Below are positions 32,265 through 45,000 of a DNA stretch of 64,000 nucleotides, in pieces. The translations under genes were made by a program, and so were the position numbers. The notes under the pieces were generated by a model. It saw only the letters and a program-made list of their open reading frames with translations. It ran no database searches and was not told the DNA's origin. The DNA is from Mikania micrantha. Lineage: Eukaryota; Streptophyta; Magnoliopsida; Asterales; Asteraceae. Where the stretch lies: the NCBI GenBank assembly GCA_009363875.1, contig CM018691.1:37797446-37861445 (forward strand), read 5' to 3'. Position 1 is the first letter of the stretch; each line of letters starts with the position of its first letter.

Positions 32265-34899
32265 TTTAAACATTTAACGCCACGTATTGATCACAACGAC
32301 AAGTATAACAAAACCCTAAACGCGATGTATTGGTCAAAACGTGGCGTTTGTGTCACGTCTTCCGAAAAAGTAACTGCAGTATGTCAGAACCTCGTACTTA
32401 AACGCCACGTTTAGGGCATTACGTGGCATATTTACCAAGGTTCGCACACCTGTCTCGTATACGCCTTGTAAAGAGCAATACGAGGCGTTTAACGGGTGTG
32501 AAAACATGTTTTTGGGGTGCAAGTATAACACCGCCCTTGTATAAAACTACATTTGAGTAAGTCAACAAGTCAATAATCAATTTGGATGGATGCATGCTCG
32601 ATCTTTCCCCAACCACTCATATTTGACCCTCTTGCAAAACTAAGACTCTTATACTGTTATCCATTTCATCTTTTATCAACTAACGCCATACATGGCCAAC
32701 TCAATGGGTTAGACAACTCAACCAAGGGCTTAGGACCTTCAAAATATATAGCGTCTCTAATTTTTTTTTTTTAAAAAAAATTATATGTAGGGTTTTTTAT
32801 AGTGTGAGCTTTATTTTTGTTTGTGTGCTCTATAGGGAATAAAAATACAAGAAATACCCAAATTAAAGTCCCTTTTCTTCTAATATTCATAGATGATTTG
32901 AGGGAAGATTATACGATTATAAATCCTTGAAAAAACTTGTAAAACTTGATTTAGTTAGAAACTTGGTACATTGTAGTTTATAAATCCACGAAAAAGCTTT
33001 TACTTTATTATTGTCGGTTCAAACCAAGATAAAATGAGGAGGTTTTTAACGTAACCGTTAGTGAAGGCTCCAAATTTTTGTTCCGCTTAGGGCCTCAAAA
33101 TGATTGAGACGGCTCTAACGCCATACCTTATTTTCTTACCCTTATACGCTTTGAAACTAAATTTTACAAATTATCAAAATAAATATGTAAGTGAACGTGA
33201 AGTTATAATTCCACTAACCATAAAATTACATGTATCCTTAAAAACATTTTAATTATGATGAGTAATAACTTTGTCAAGAAAGGAAAAGTGTTATATGATG
33301 CGTCGTCGCGTCGATAAATACATTTACTTAATCTCTGGTTCTCTTTGTATTATGCGTGATCATCTTTTGTGTACTAGATACAAGAGTGCACATAGTTTCT
33401 CGCAATGTTTTTAAAATCGGACTGAATTTAAGAAGCGAATGACTTCATAAATATTATATAAATATACAAATATATATAAAATATAAAATAAAAAAATCCA
33501 AATAATTAATTAGCTAAAATATTTATGTATTAAAAATGAAATTGTGTGTCTAAATTGGGTCGGATAACCATCGATATGAAAGAATCAACGTTTTGTTTCA
33601 ATTTGGTCTAGAAACTGGTTCAACTGGATTACACAAGCGGTTTCACGGTCAGATTGCCGGCCACCAGTCGAACAGTCTGATTTCTTCAAAAACTGTTCTA
33701 AGCACAAAATCAAACTGCCAGAGTAGCCAAAACCCGATCCGGTTCGGGTTTGAAAACATGGATTTTCAAAGTTCTATACTTAAAATTGCTTTTATATTAA
33801 CACGAATGTTGGGTTCGCGTGTTACCTTTAAAGATCAATAATATTGATAAGCTAACACTTCTTGTTCATATCTTCTAGATAATAGAAGTCAATAACTCAA
33901 ATGGTCAATTTCTCACATTATTGATTGGCAATCCATCCACAACTTTTGGTTTATTATAATGGATGATACATAGCAAGTCAAGGTCAATTTGTATGCATGC
34001 ATAGAAGCTCCATTTCCACCACACTTCACTTCATTGTCCTCAAAGAAAAAAACATTGCATTATATTAGAGTATAAATCACTCTCAACATTTCTCTAGACT
34101 TTTTAAGAACCATTCAATGTTCTGAATTCCCAAATATCACATCTTATAGATTTTTATATAATACGACATATGTAGCCTATTTCATATTTTAATGTAATAT
34201 TTTGTGACAAGGACTTCACTAAGGGCTCATGTATCAATTATACATATTCTTACATGCGTTCAGAACCAAATATTAAATATCCCAAAATTTTATAACAATC
34301 TTAATATAATTATTAAAGTCTAATTTCTTCATCCGTCGTAACTTCTAACTTGTTGTCATATCCGTTTTAAATGGCCAAGAATGAAATTAGTGAAAAGTTA
34401 TGTTTAGAGTTAACTATGCATTTATTTATTATAGAAAGGTTAAGTCTGCAAATATTGTATTTAGACTATTTGTACGGTGTCGGTCATATGGTCAGGTATA
34501 TATTCCAACGACCACCATTGTAGACATATAGTAACCAATGTTGATCAATTGAAAGTGTTTAGGGTTAATCCCGTTTTGTATCTTCATTATTGTTTTTGTT
34601 ATGGTTCGATGGAATGCTACAGTGGTGTCAAAGCATATAGTTGTTCAGAAGAGAAGTATGAGATAATCGGTTCATGAAAGAAAGCACAAAAATTATTTTG
34701 TTTTCCGAAATCAATCAATCAATCAAGAAGAAAGAATAGGAATCAATTTTTCGAAATCAATTTAGGAAGAAGAAAGAATGAGGCTGCAAGACCACAACAC
34801 CCTCACTTCTTCCTTGCCCTCTTTGATCTATGGATTTTTTTAAGTAACTCTTTCTTCAAAAAAAAAAAGTATAACTACACTTAAATTCTCGTCACAAGT
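32265..34899. other. intergenic sequence, possible hAT-like MITE at 33403-33760
   Basis: Mostly AT-rich with no supported gene. A segment opening CAATGTTTTTAAAATCGGAC (33403) and closing CCGGTTCGGGTTTGAAAACATG (33760) has loosely inverted ends and looks like a hAT-type MITE, but no 8-bp duplication was found. Around 32265-32500 there are repeated ACGCCACGT-type motifs of unknown meaning. Confidence 0.4.
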
Positions 34900-35766
34900 T
34901 GTTGGATCGAGTTATGTAACTTACAAAATACTTTCACAAGTTATCTTCTACAAAGTTGATAGATGCGGAAATTCTATCAACTTGTTTTGTAAGAACAGAT
35001 TGAAGCAAAATACAGAAAGCAATAATAAATTCAAGGTCAAATTATATTGCAATCAACTGTTAAGTTTACAACACTTAGCTCAAGCACTCACTCGTGATTT
35101 GCTAACTAACAAGTGAAGGATTATATACTAAGACCTACAGCTGTGTCCTCGTAGGGATACAAAGCTGGACAAAATACTAGAAACAAACTAATGCTAAAAC
35201 TAGTATTTGTTATTGTCTTGACAGACCAAGCCATATTAATTACAATTAATATATAAGACTCCATTGACTTTTACAATAAACGCCTACACCACAAAAGGCA
35301 TCAAATCTTTGTTATCTCTGTAGTTCTGACAAGTCTTCTGTGCTACTAACAATCACAAGAATGTCTTCTTTGTTGGTCTTCAAGAAATAAAGCAGCTCTG
35401 ATTATTTCCTTAAGTATGTGGAATCTTTGTCAGAACCAAGTCTTCGGAAGTCTTCGTATTCGGAAGCTGTTGAGCATGAGATCAGAAGCTTTTGTCTTCA
35501 GAAGCTTTTGTCTTCGGAAGCTTTTGTCATCGGAAGCTTGTATCTTTGGAAGCTTGTATCTTCGGAAGCTTTGGTCTTCCTTGGAAGATCTTAAAGAACA
35601 AGGCTATCTTCCGAAGGTACTTGGTCTTCTGAGGAATTTAGGTTCCTTCCGAAGACCTTTTACTTCCGGAAGATAGCATTGTTCTTCCGAGACCTTTATT
35701 GGACTTATGGGGATTTACATAAGGACTTAGATAGTTTTGGAGAGCACCAGCCTTTATGATTTTACA
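34900..35766 (-). repeat. 3' LTR of the 25-kb SIRE-like element (867 bp)
   Basis: On the minus strand TGTAAAATCATAAAGGC to CGATCCAACA. Between about 35440 and 35690 it carries a dense array of CTTCGGAAG/TTCCGAAG, partly as roughly 20-bp tandem units (TCTTCGGAAGCTTTTG). A TATA-type box on the minus strand (AGTATATAATCC) lies near 35130. Confidence 0.92.
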
Positions 35767-35780
35767 GTCTCCCCCAAGGC
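35767..35780 (-). other. polypurine tract of the 25-kb element
   Basis: The minus strand reads GCCTTGGGGGAGAC directly before the 3' LTR. Confidence 0.85.
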
Positions 35781-35781
35781 T

Positions 35782-36853
35782 GATGCTTCCAAAACTTCTA
35801 ATACTTCTCCTATTAGGACCTGTGCCCTTGCCTTAGCCCATTTAATGGCTATCGTTCCATCAGAGCCATTATCTGGATTGCTGAGTGGGAGCCTCTCAAG
35901 GTCAAGTACAAATGGATCAGCAATGATCATTAACCTGAGAAGATCTAGCACCATTATTCCTCCATTTGATTTAGTGAGGGTGAACATTTTCTGTAGCGCA
36001 TTGAAGCTCCACCCTACTATAGGAATGTATGATCGAATAGGCTCTGGATCTCTTTTGGGCTCTGAATCAGGCTCAGAGTCAGAGAAGCTAGCATTCCTTT
36101 TTCTTCTTCTAGCCATGGTCTTCCTTCTCTTTTTCTTGGCTTGGACTGTGACCATGGCTAGATCCCTCTGATCTCTGGTCTCTTGAGCTTCCTCATTTTC
36201 TTCAGCAGCTGGTGTTACCTCAGCTTCGGTTGTTGTGGCCTCTTTAGCCTCTTCTGCTGCTGCAACCTTAGCAGCAGCTGTTTCTTCAGATCTCCTCTCA
36301 TCCTCCCTTGTTGATATCTCAGGATCAAGAGCTGTGGTTGTTTTCTTTGTAGCTCCTCTGTTTATCTTGATCGCTGAAGATATAGGCATGTTGTCATAGG
36401 AGGGACTGGATGGAGGGGAGAGAGACTCTTGCTTAGGGAAGAGTGCTTCCTTTGAGGCACCATACATCACCTCCTCTCCTTCTCTGATTGCAAAACCAGA
36501 AAGGGGTGTGTCAAAAATGACTCTTCCCACCAAAGCCTAAGTTTAGACTTTCCCTCTGAGCCTGGATCTGCTCCATTGAAGGCAACTCTCCTTTGGATAT
36601 CTTCTGTTTGATTTCCCTTAGGTGCATGTCCATGGTGGAGTTCTTCATTGGGCCAAGCTGCTGCCAAGAGAATCCATAGTGCACTAGGATCTTCTTCATC
36701 TTCTCTCAGTTGGCAGCCTCCTTTTGTTTCTTTGTGAGGAGCGCCACGGCTTTGGATGCAGCAGTAGCCTGTTCTAACTGCTGCACCCTATCCAGCTCAG
36801 AGATCATTCAAGCTACTGACCAGTTCAGTATCTCATCCACATCAAAACCCCTA
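35782..36853 (-). pseudogene. env-position ORF, C-terminal part
   Basis: The main open stretch is 36533-35754, aligning with the C-terminal third of the ORF at 1-3364: FPLSGAGI-like FDTPLSGFAIREGEEVMYGA, SPPSSPSYDNMPIS, an Ala/Glu-rich segment, a Lys/Arg cluster (RRKTMARRRKRN), then YIPIVGWSFNAL and PLSNPDNGSDG. Upstream (36699-36540) the frame differs (MKNSTMDMHLREIKQKISKG), and a stop follows the Trp-Ser-Val motif near 36810. The open frame runs a few codons past the ORF into the polypurine tract and LTR. The segment is cut off from the rest by the solo LTR at 36854. Confidence 0.8.
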
Positions 36854-39571
36854 TGTCACACCCCGACCGGTGGCGGAATATGTCGAGGCATGATATGTGA
36901 AAGATTTTCTCAAAAGCTCATGATATAAATTCAAAGTTTCATAACTTAAATTACTAAAAGATTTTAAAGTCAACACAAACATTACATTACAACATCAAAG
37001 TCAAATACAAAATTTAAAACAAAAATAACTTGATAAACTATCTAGGTCCATTCTTCCTAGATTTGCAATATAGTCTTTCACTTAACCTGTCACACATGTA
37101 AAGTAAATGTCAACTAATTGAATAGTTGGTGAGTAGTCATATTTTTGATAACATAAGTATAAAAGCATGCAAACTTAAATAGCATTGAGTTTGAATATCA
37201 TATAGTGAATGAAACAAGCATGTGTAAATGGTGTACCGTCCCTTTTTAACACTAAAAGCGAAGAGAGTGCGACTCTCTTAGGAACTAAGTACTAGAATAC
37301 GTGCAAAAATGCATAAGAATAAATGAGTATACAAATACAAGTTCAACACTTAATAATGATTCAACAACAAAGCATTTCATAGTTTGCATAAGTTTCAAGA
37401 AGAGTACATAGTTTAAGCATTTGAAATAGGACATGTGTGACACCCCAAAGTAATTTAAAACTAAAAGGGGATATGAAAACTCACTTGTTTGCAAAACACT
37501 TCCAAAAATACAACTAAAGCTAGTTTTGTGTTAATCACACTTGTTAACCTGTTTGAACATATGTATAAGGATGTAACTATGAGTTTCTAAGCATAGACAA
37601 ACTTAATGAAAGTCATAAAGTAGACTTTTATAGTTTAATAATAATAAGAAAATTTATAAGTTCAAAATAAATTTTATAAGTTTAAATAATTAATTTTTGA
37701 ACTAAACATTTAAAATTTGATAACTTAAGATTTTAAGCTAAAACACTTCATAAAATAAATTTTATAAAAATTTCTTTAGAATTTAAATAAAGTTATGCAT
37801 GGCTTACATAAATAATATTAGCAATAATATTTATTAAAATAAACCATAGTTTAAGTTTTATAAAAATAAAGTAATAAATTTTTTTTTAAATATAAACAGA
37901 AAGTTTATAATTATTTTTCTAAAACCTTTTTACACATTAATATGTTTTTATAAATTAAAAATAATGGTTTTAAACCCTTAATGATAATTAAATAATTAAT
38001 ATAATTAACATATTATTATGAATGTCAAAAACAGTTTGAAAAGAATTATTTAGAAATTTCTTAAATATTTTTACTAGTTTATTGCGAATTTTATATATAA
38101 AATAATAAAAAAAATGATTATTATAACTATTTAAATAAGAAAACAATAGTGAAGTAATATTCTGAAAATTAATAAAAACATTACCGAATCTTTAAAAGAT
38201 TTAAAGATTATTTTATAGAAATTCTATAACAAGATTCAGAATTTTTTTTAGACCTTAAAATAAAAAAAAATGGCATTATTTAACTAAAAACCGGTTCTGG
38301 GTGCTCCAGACCGGATTTGAACCGTGGTCAGCTCCACCCAGCCCCAGCGCCTTAACCGCTGGGCTGGGTGAGGCTTTCATTGCTTAACCCGGAAACAAAT
38401 TAAACTTAAACTAACTTATGCGTTCTTCCCCTAAACTTGTAAACCCTAACTTGAATTTCTCTCAAATTCGATTTATCAAGAAAACAAGAGCTCCTATAAT
38501 CATAGGGCTTTTGATCTACACCCAAAAACGAGTGGAATGCATATGGAGGTTACCTGGAATCGTATCAGTTCAAGAGAGTTCGAGTTCGGTTTAGGTCTTC
38601 GTCGTTCTTGAGCTCGATCCGAAGTTCTGTCGGTCCAGAGATGAGTTTGATGCTTTGGGTAGTTTCAGAGATGTGTCGCGAAGGTGTGTGTGTGTTTAAT
38701 TCGAATATGGTGAACCAGAGAGGTGAAATCGAGTTAGAGATATGTGTTATGGTTCGGCCGAGTTAATTTGGATGTTAACGCGTGATTAGAAGCAATTAAA
38801 ACAATAATTATGGTTGTTGGAAGTTGGAGGTTGGTCGGCCGAGCGTGAGGGTCGCATTAAATGTCCGATTGAATCGATTGGAGGTAAAAATCGGTGAGGG
38901 CGGTGGGTGTGGCCGATCGGGGAAGATGATGGGGGGGGGGTGAGCTTCCTTTTGCTGAAAGTTTGTTTAATTGGCAGAAATGGCCCTTTAAACTTTGGCC
39001 TTGTGTTTCCTCCTAACTAAGATTCCATCACACACACAACCTAGTTTAAGGATTAGCATTTTTGGCCCTTGTGATTACACAACCCATTAGTTTTAGGTTT
39101 AAACCTTGTAAAAAGTTTATGAAACATAATATTTAACCAAGTTTATAAAGTTATTACATAAATAAAGTTTATAAAGTCTAAAAGAAAATTATTTATAAAA
39201 CATATTAGTTAATAAGGTTTATAGTTTAAATAAATTTTATAAAGCTTAAGTATTAATCTTTATAAAAGTGTCATGTTTATAAAATCATAATTAATGCTAA
39301 AAATTATTGTTTTGCTATTTATTATAATTATTAATATTACAATATAAAAGGTTTATTGATTGTTAAATAAAATTTTAAGTTTTATAATCCTTAAAGGAAT
39401 AAAATTAATAAGTAATTTAATAACACATGTAATTAAGTTTAAAATATTTTAATTTAAAATGCAACATATGTGTGTGTGTGTAATGAAATGGTTTTAATAA
39501 TAATAATGATAATAATAATTCCCATAACAACATTATAAAATAAAATAAATCGAAATTTTGCAAATGTTACA
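36854..39571 (-). mobile_element. solo LTR of a chromovirus-like Gypsy element (2718 bp)
   Basis: TG...CA ends with an exact duplication CCCTA (36849-36853, 39572-39576) and no internal coding sequence: the product of recombination between two LTRs. Plus-strand TGTCACACCCCGACC is the mirror of the GGGGTGTGACA end of the LTR at 42051-46162, and the other end (TGTAACATTTG on the minus strand) resembles that LTR's start, so it is a related LTR in minus orientation. It splits the env-position ORF. It contains a tRNA-like segment at 38286-38381. Confidence 0.85.
38286..38381 (-). ncRNA. tRNA-like segment with pol III boxes (possible SINE relic)
   Basis: On the minus strand an A-box-like CAGCCCAGCGGTTAAGGCGC (about 38367-38348) is followed 33 bases later by a perfect B-box GGTTCAAATCC (38323-38313), then a TTTTT run (38290-38286) that could stop pol III. 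The spacing suits a tRNA-type promoter. The T-stem pairs at only three of five positions and no convincing full cloverleaf forms, so it is not a working tRNA. Its A-box wording is closest to Leu/Ser tRNAs. Confidence 0.4.
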
Positions 39572-40541
39572 CCCTACTCTTGTAAGAGACCAGAAAGTCT
39601 GAGATTTTCTCCATCCAAGGAAGTATCTGGTCGGCCCTTCTTCTTCGGTACCCTCCTCTCCTCATTTTCAGCTTCCTCCTCTGGGGTTAACTTCCTTTTG
39701 CCTTTGTCTGTTTTGTTTAACCCAGAGGAGATGGATCCTGTGGCCTTACCAGTTGGTTCATCGGCCAATTGTTCTTCTGAGGAAGTAACCACAAAGATGA
39801 CTGGCCTTCGGAAGCAGCTGTAGCTTCGGAATTAACCTTAGCATTCACTACCTCCTCCAGTTGACCAACCACCTTGGAAGGCTCCTTTGTATTGTCCTCA
39901 GAGAACTCACGAATGGAGGAGAGGGTTTCTTCTGCTACTGTCCCAAAAGGGGACACAGGGTCCATGGAGATAGAGGTTTCAACTTGAGTGGAGTCCTCCG
40001 TGGTAACCTTATCTGAAGTCCAAGAAGGAGACTTAGTCCCAAAAGGGGACTGTTGTATCCTAGGCTCCATGGAGATGTTGGATGTGAGCTCTTGTTATGT
40101 CTCCATGGATGCCCCTACTTCTTCGAAAGAAGAGGAGGTAGTACTAGAATAATGAAAATGTTTGCTCAAGAACTCATCCCAGTCATTGTTTAAACTATCA
40201 AAGACTGGAGTGGGTTTTAGAGCAACCTCCTCCTTTCCTTTGGCTGGAGATTCTGATCCCATAGGTTGTACCTTGTCCCCCTTTTTGGAAGCATCACGGG
40301 AAAGAGAGGACACCTGGCTGGGATCAAAGTAAAATGGAAGAAAGCTGACTGGGGGCGGCGCTGAAGGTCCAAGATGGTAGCATATTTGGCTTGGACCTGC
40401 AGCCTCAGGGTAGCAACCTCAGCTTCTAGGTGGGCTACCCTGGCTTGAAGTGCAAAAATGGTGGCCGTCAATTCCTGTGCTGTAGTGCCCTCATCCACTG
40501 GAGTGGAATCATGGGGCGATGGAGTCCTGAGCCTAGCTCCT
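39572..40541 (-). pseudogene. env-position ORF, middle part
   Basis: Lies between the two nested Gypsy sequences. Open pieces on the minus strand: 40498-40217 (coiled coil LQARVAHLEAEVATLRLQV), 40313-40095, 40070-39717 and 39792-39574. The Ser/Pro/Glu-rich acidic part is recognisable (SISMDPVSPFGT; LTPEEEAENEE), ending at LRLSGLLQE, where the solo LTR begins. The frame changes between pieces. About 340 bp of ORF expected upstream of 40541 are missing next to the chromovirus fragment. Confidence 0.78.
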
Positions 40542-42016
40542 TGCGCGTCAGAGCAATGGGAATGACTATGCAGACAAGTCTACGCAACAAGACTATTCAG
40601 GCACAACAGGAACCAGTTGAACGAGGAGACCTGAAGAAAGAGCTCGACTGCGGAGCAGAGAGACAATTCGAAACAAAACCTGATGGAGTTATCTACTACC
40701 AGGATCGTGTATGGATTTCTGCAGTGGATGAATTGAGAAGACTTATGTTTGATGAACCACACAAAACCAGGTACTCTGTGCATTACCAGGACTTACGAGG
40801 ATTTTATTGGTGGCCAGGAATGAAGAAAGAGATAGCCGAGTATGTCGGTCGATGCCTTATGTGTGCTAAAGTAAAGGCGGAACACCGGAAGCCGTCAGGT
40901 TTGCTGGAACAGCCTGAGATTCCGCTCTGGAAGTGGGAACAAATAGCTATGGATTTCATTACCAAGCGGCCCCGCACTTCCAGTGGTCACGATACAATTT
41001 GGGTTATCATTGATCGTTTGACAAAATCTGCTCACTTCTTGCCAATGCGTGAAACCTTCACGATGGATAAACTGGCGAGACTATACATCAACGAGATAGT
41101 GGTACGTCACGGTGTACCATTTTCTATCATTTCAGATAGAGACAGCAGATTCACATCAAGGTTCTGGCAATCGTTACAAAAATATCTAGGGATGTACTTA
41201 AATCTGAGTACCGCTTACCATCCACAAACGGACGGTCAAAGCGAACGTACGATACAGACCTTGGAGGACATGTTGAGAACCTGTGTGTTAGATTTCGGTG
41301 GAAATTGGGACTCTCATTTGCCACTAATTGAATTCTCCTACAATAACAGTTACGACAGCGGTATCGGATGTGCACCATTTGAGGCTCTTTATGGTCGAAA
41401 ATGCCGGTCACCGATCTGTTGGACTGAAGTTGGAGATAATCGGATAACTGGGCCAGAGCTTATTCAGGAAACTACTGATAAGATCGCCCAGATTCAACAA
41501 CGATTACAAGCAACCAGAAGCAGACAAAAGAGTTATGCCAACAAACGGCGCAAGCCGTTGGAATTTCAAGTGGGAGACCGTGTCATGTTAAAGGTATCCC
41601 CATGGAAAGGCGTAGTCTGTTTTGGAAAGAAAGGCAAATTAGCACCACGATACGTAGGACCGTTTGAGATCGTTGAACGAATCGGTCCTGTAGCATATAG
41701 ACTGAGACTACCAGATGAGCTCAGTGGTGTGCATGATGTGTTTCACGTTTCAAATCTGAAGAAATGCCTTGCTGACGAGTCACTCGTCATACCAATTGCA
41801 GAAATTCAAGTGGACGAGCAATTACATTTTATCGAAGAACCTTTAGAGATTATGGATCGCAAGGTTAAACAACTAAGGCGAAGCCGTATTCCGATTGTAA
41901 AGGTTCGTTGGAATTCAAAGCGTGGACCTGGGTTTACTTGGGAACGCGAAGATCACAAGAAGTCCAAGTATCCCCAACTGTTTACAGAGGAAGCCGTACC
42001 TGATAACGATTCTTAA
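40542..42016 (+). pseudogene. Gypsy integrase with C-terminal chromodomain (fragment, frame open)
   Basis: Integrase inserts the element's cDNA, and the chromodomain can steer it to chromatin marks. In order: the zinc-binding part (HKTRYSVHYQDLRGFYWWPG then CLMC, about 40758-40865), the catalytic Asp in MDFITKRP (about 40950), the Asp in ISDRDSRFTSRFW (about 41130), the Glu in TDGQSERTIQTLEDM (about 41235), the GPY/F-type region (KLAPRYVGPFEIVERIGPVA) and a chromodomain-like tail (IVKVRWNSKRGPGFTWERE). It ends at TAA 42014-42016. The frame is undamaged for about 490 codons, but no start codon of its own remains; the open frame upstream of 40542 is antisense env-position ORF. Confidence 0.88.
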
Positions 42017-42050
42017 ATTTCGGGACGAAATTTCTCTAACAAGAGGAGAC

Positions 42051-45000
42051 TCTAACATAAGTGCCGGAAACATACCGGAACAGTGATCTCAACAGTAATC
42101 AGGTACAAACTATACGTATTTCATCGTATGTCGTATTCATATCATGTTATCTTAGAACAGATTCAAAATCATTTCAGAAACAAAACTCAGAAGCATGGTT
42201 CATCAGTCAGATAATGATCTGGCGATACAGAACCATCATGTGATGGCTAGTTAGGATTCTAATATGTATAAACGTATGTGAGGCTTTTCAGAACAAAACA
42301 ACGACGGATGTCATTACGTGAATGCTAAATCGACAGATTATTCGTATAGGTGACGATCTATACGAATATATCTCAAAGTTCAACGTTCTGAATGACGCCC
42401 AATAATTAGAAAACCATATTGAAAAGTGTAGTTATCGTCATATTCGTACGGGTGACGATTCGAACGAATACGCGCGATGACTGTACGATTCGATTTAAAC
42501 TGTAATTTAAAATAATTTCAGAAAATTTAAAATAAGCGAAAGATATTTAGTTAATTTATTTGGAATCACGACCTAACTTAATTTGATAAATTCTATTTTT
42601 AAAACAGTAACGTTTCGTACGAAAACGAAACGAAACCGACGCTTTGACGCGAAACCAGGCGAAACCGAATGAGACCAAACATACCCGGGTATTTTGAGGC
42701 CAATTCATGAGGCATTTATGGCCTCATCTTCCCCCACCTACCAGATTTTCACCCCAAATTCGAGCTCTCTCTCTACTTTCTCTCTCTAAACCTCCTAGCC
42801 TCAACTTCTTCATTTCTCCACGAAATCCAGCCATTTTGGTGTCAAAACAACCACTACAACTCGTAGATCATAGAAGTACAACCTATCTGAGCTTGGAAAA
42901 AACAGATTCGAGGTAGAATTGAGTTCTTTGATCGGTTTTTAGGGTTTTTGAGACCCTTTTGATCGGCTACACTTTCAGCCGGTTATACATCATTCCAACC
43001 CATAGGATTCACACCCCATCACCTTAGAATGGTGTAGGAACAAGTTTTAATTCAATACCTAATCGATTAGTTTGAAAACCATGGCTGCCCCATTGTTGCG
43101 CTCGACCAGCCGAATAAGGCCCATCAGGCCGAATGGCCTCCTCCCAAGCCGAAAGGCTTTTTTCGATCGGCCCTTCCACATTTGGTTTATGCCTCATTCG
43201 GCCTAAGACTTTCCATTCGGACATCATCTCAGCCGCATGGCTATTTCGGTCGGCCAAGTTGCTTCGGCCCAAGGCCTTATGCGGCCCAGTCTTTCGGCCA
43301 AACCCTTCGGTGGGGCTGTCCTTCGCTGGAACCCATTCGGCCAAGCACTTCCTTCGTACCAAAATTGATTAGGGTTGGGATGATTTTTCGGGAAAGGGAC
43401 AAGGTCAAGGTTTGGGCCTAACATGCATGGCTTGAGGTTTAAACATAAGTGTAAGCTAGCCTAAGTGCATGATGTGTGTGTGCATGGGAAAAAGATGTTA
43501 AGGGTTCATTTCATGCAATCATCTTTGCATTATGTAAGGTTCCCACAGAGAAATCAACAAGAAATAGGCTAAAATGATTTCGTTATGATACAAAGAACTA
43601 AAGTTTTTCCTAATGGATGAAGTGTACTCATGGACATGGGTTTGGGTTAAGATGCAAGAGTTTTCTTGAATCATATATTAATCTAAACATGGGAGTCAAC
43701 ATCTTATGGGTTAAACACACTTGGGAATTCATTGAGAAATTAAAGTTCATGGTCTAATGTCATGGAGTGTTCTCACTAGTAACACTTAATATTTAGACAA
43801 CTCATGGAAACATATAATTACATTAGATAGTTATTTGAACTATCTAGGATGAATTATACAAAGAATCGATCGAAGAATCAGGGAATGATCAACAATTGGT
43901 AATGGGCCGAAGGTTAATCAAATGGGATTAACCCAAGCCCATCATGTTTAATTATACTTTCTTAAATTAATCATGTTTTTAATTAAAGAAATTGAATCAT
44001 AAACTTTATTAAATTAAATTACATTAAATGATTTCTAACCTAAGATTTTAATTTAAATGAATTAACTTAAACATATTTTAATTAAAGACTTGTGATATAA
44101 ACCTTATTTAATTAAGGTTTAGATGTGTTTAATTACGGGATAAAGGGTTAATTACGGGTAATACGTGTAGACTAGTTAGATAGAATCCTAGAAACACATT
44201 AGTAACCCAGGACACTTAGTTGCACACCGAAACCAAAACCCTAGATACGACTATTGTAAATACTTATCGTATTCGAATCCTCTTAAAACAAATCAGGTGC
44301 TGAAGAAACATAGTCTACAAGTAACGAGCGCACATTTTGTGATAAACCAATACAGAGCAACACAGGTGAGTCCATTGCCCCTTCTCTAACATTTTGTTTT
44401 CACACGCGGGGCTTAGAAGCATGCGTAAACCTTTTTATCTAAAAATGTTCTACGTAAATGCTTTAACTTATTTTATGTTTTTTATATACATGTTTATACT
44501 CCTAGACTCCTGTTTAGGTAAATGTATGCAGGATTAACTAACGAATTAATTAATTACTCTTTTGAGTAATACCATAATTCTAAAACTCTAAAACAAACAC
44601 TTATTCTATCAAATTCAAATTCATAGAATCTAAACTCAATGTGTAATCAAGAGGACTAAAGCAGAGGATCAAATTCAAGGAAGTCTAACTCAGCGTGTGT
44701 TCAGTGAAACTAAGGATCATATTCAAGAATCTAAATTCAGTGTGGAATTATGGAATCGTAAGGATCAGAATCAAGAGAATCATATCCGTGTGTGAATCAA
44801 TGAACTAACGAAATCATTAAGATCTAATGAAATTATTAATGCTCAAGATAAGGTGGATGTCAGTTGTATGTAAATCAAGACCACATGTAACACACGGAAA
44901 GTCCCGTAATAAATAGTAGACTCTTGTAGTCAAGATATATGGGCATAACTCGAACAATCAAACGAAATCAAGAGAATCAAGATGATCCAAATCAAAGGAT

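Noticed and set aside
33593..33841. 82-codon frame
   Set aside because: Lies within a probable MITE and has no family resemblance.
38286..38381. A functional tRNA gene
   Set aside because: Boxes are present but no full cloverleaf with a proper T-stem and acceptor stem could be drawn.
42707..43424. Several 66-112-codon frames in the chromovirus LTR
   Set aside because: Arise from the TTCGGCC motif cluster and open on both strands; no domain, and located inside an LTR.
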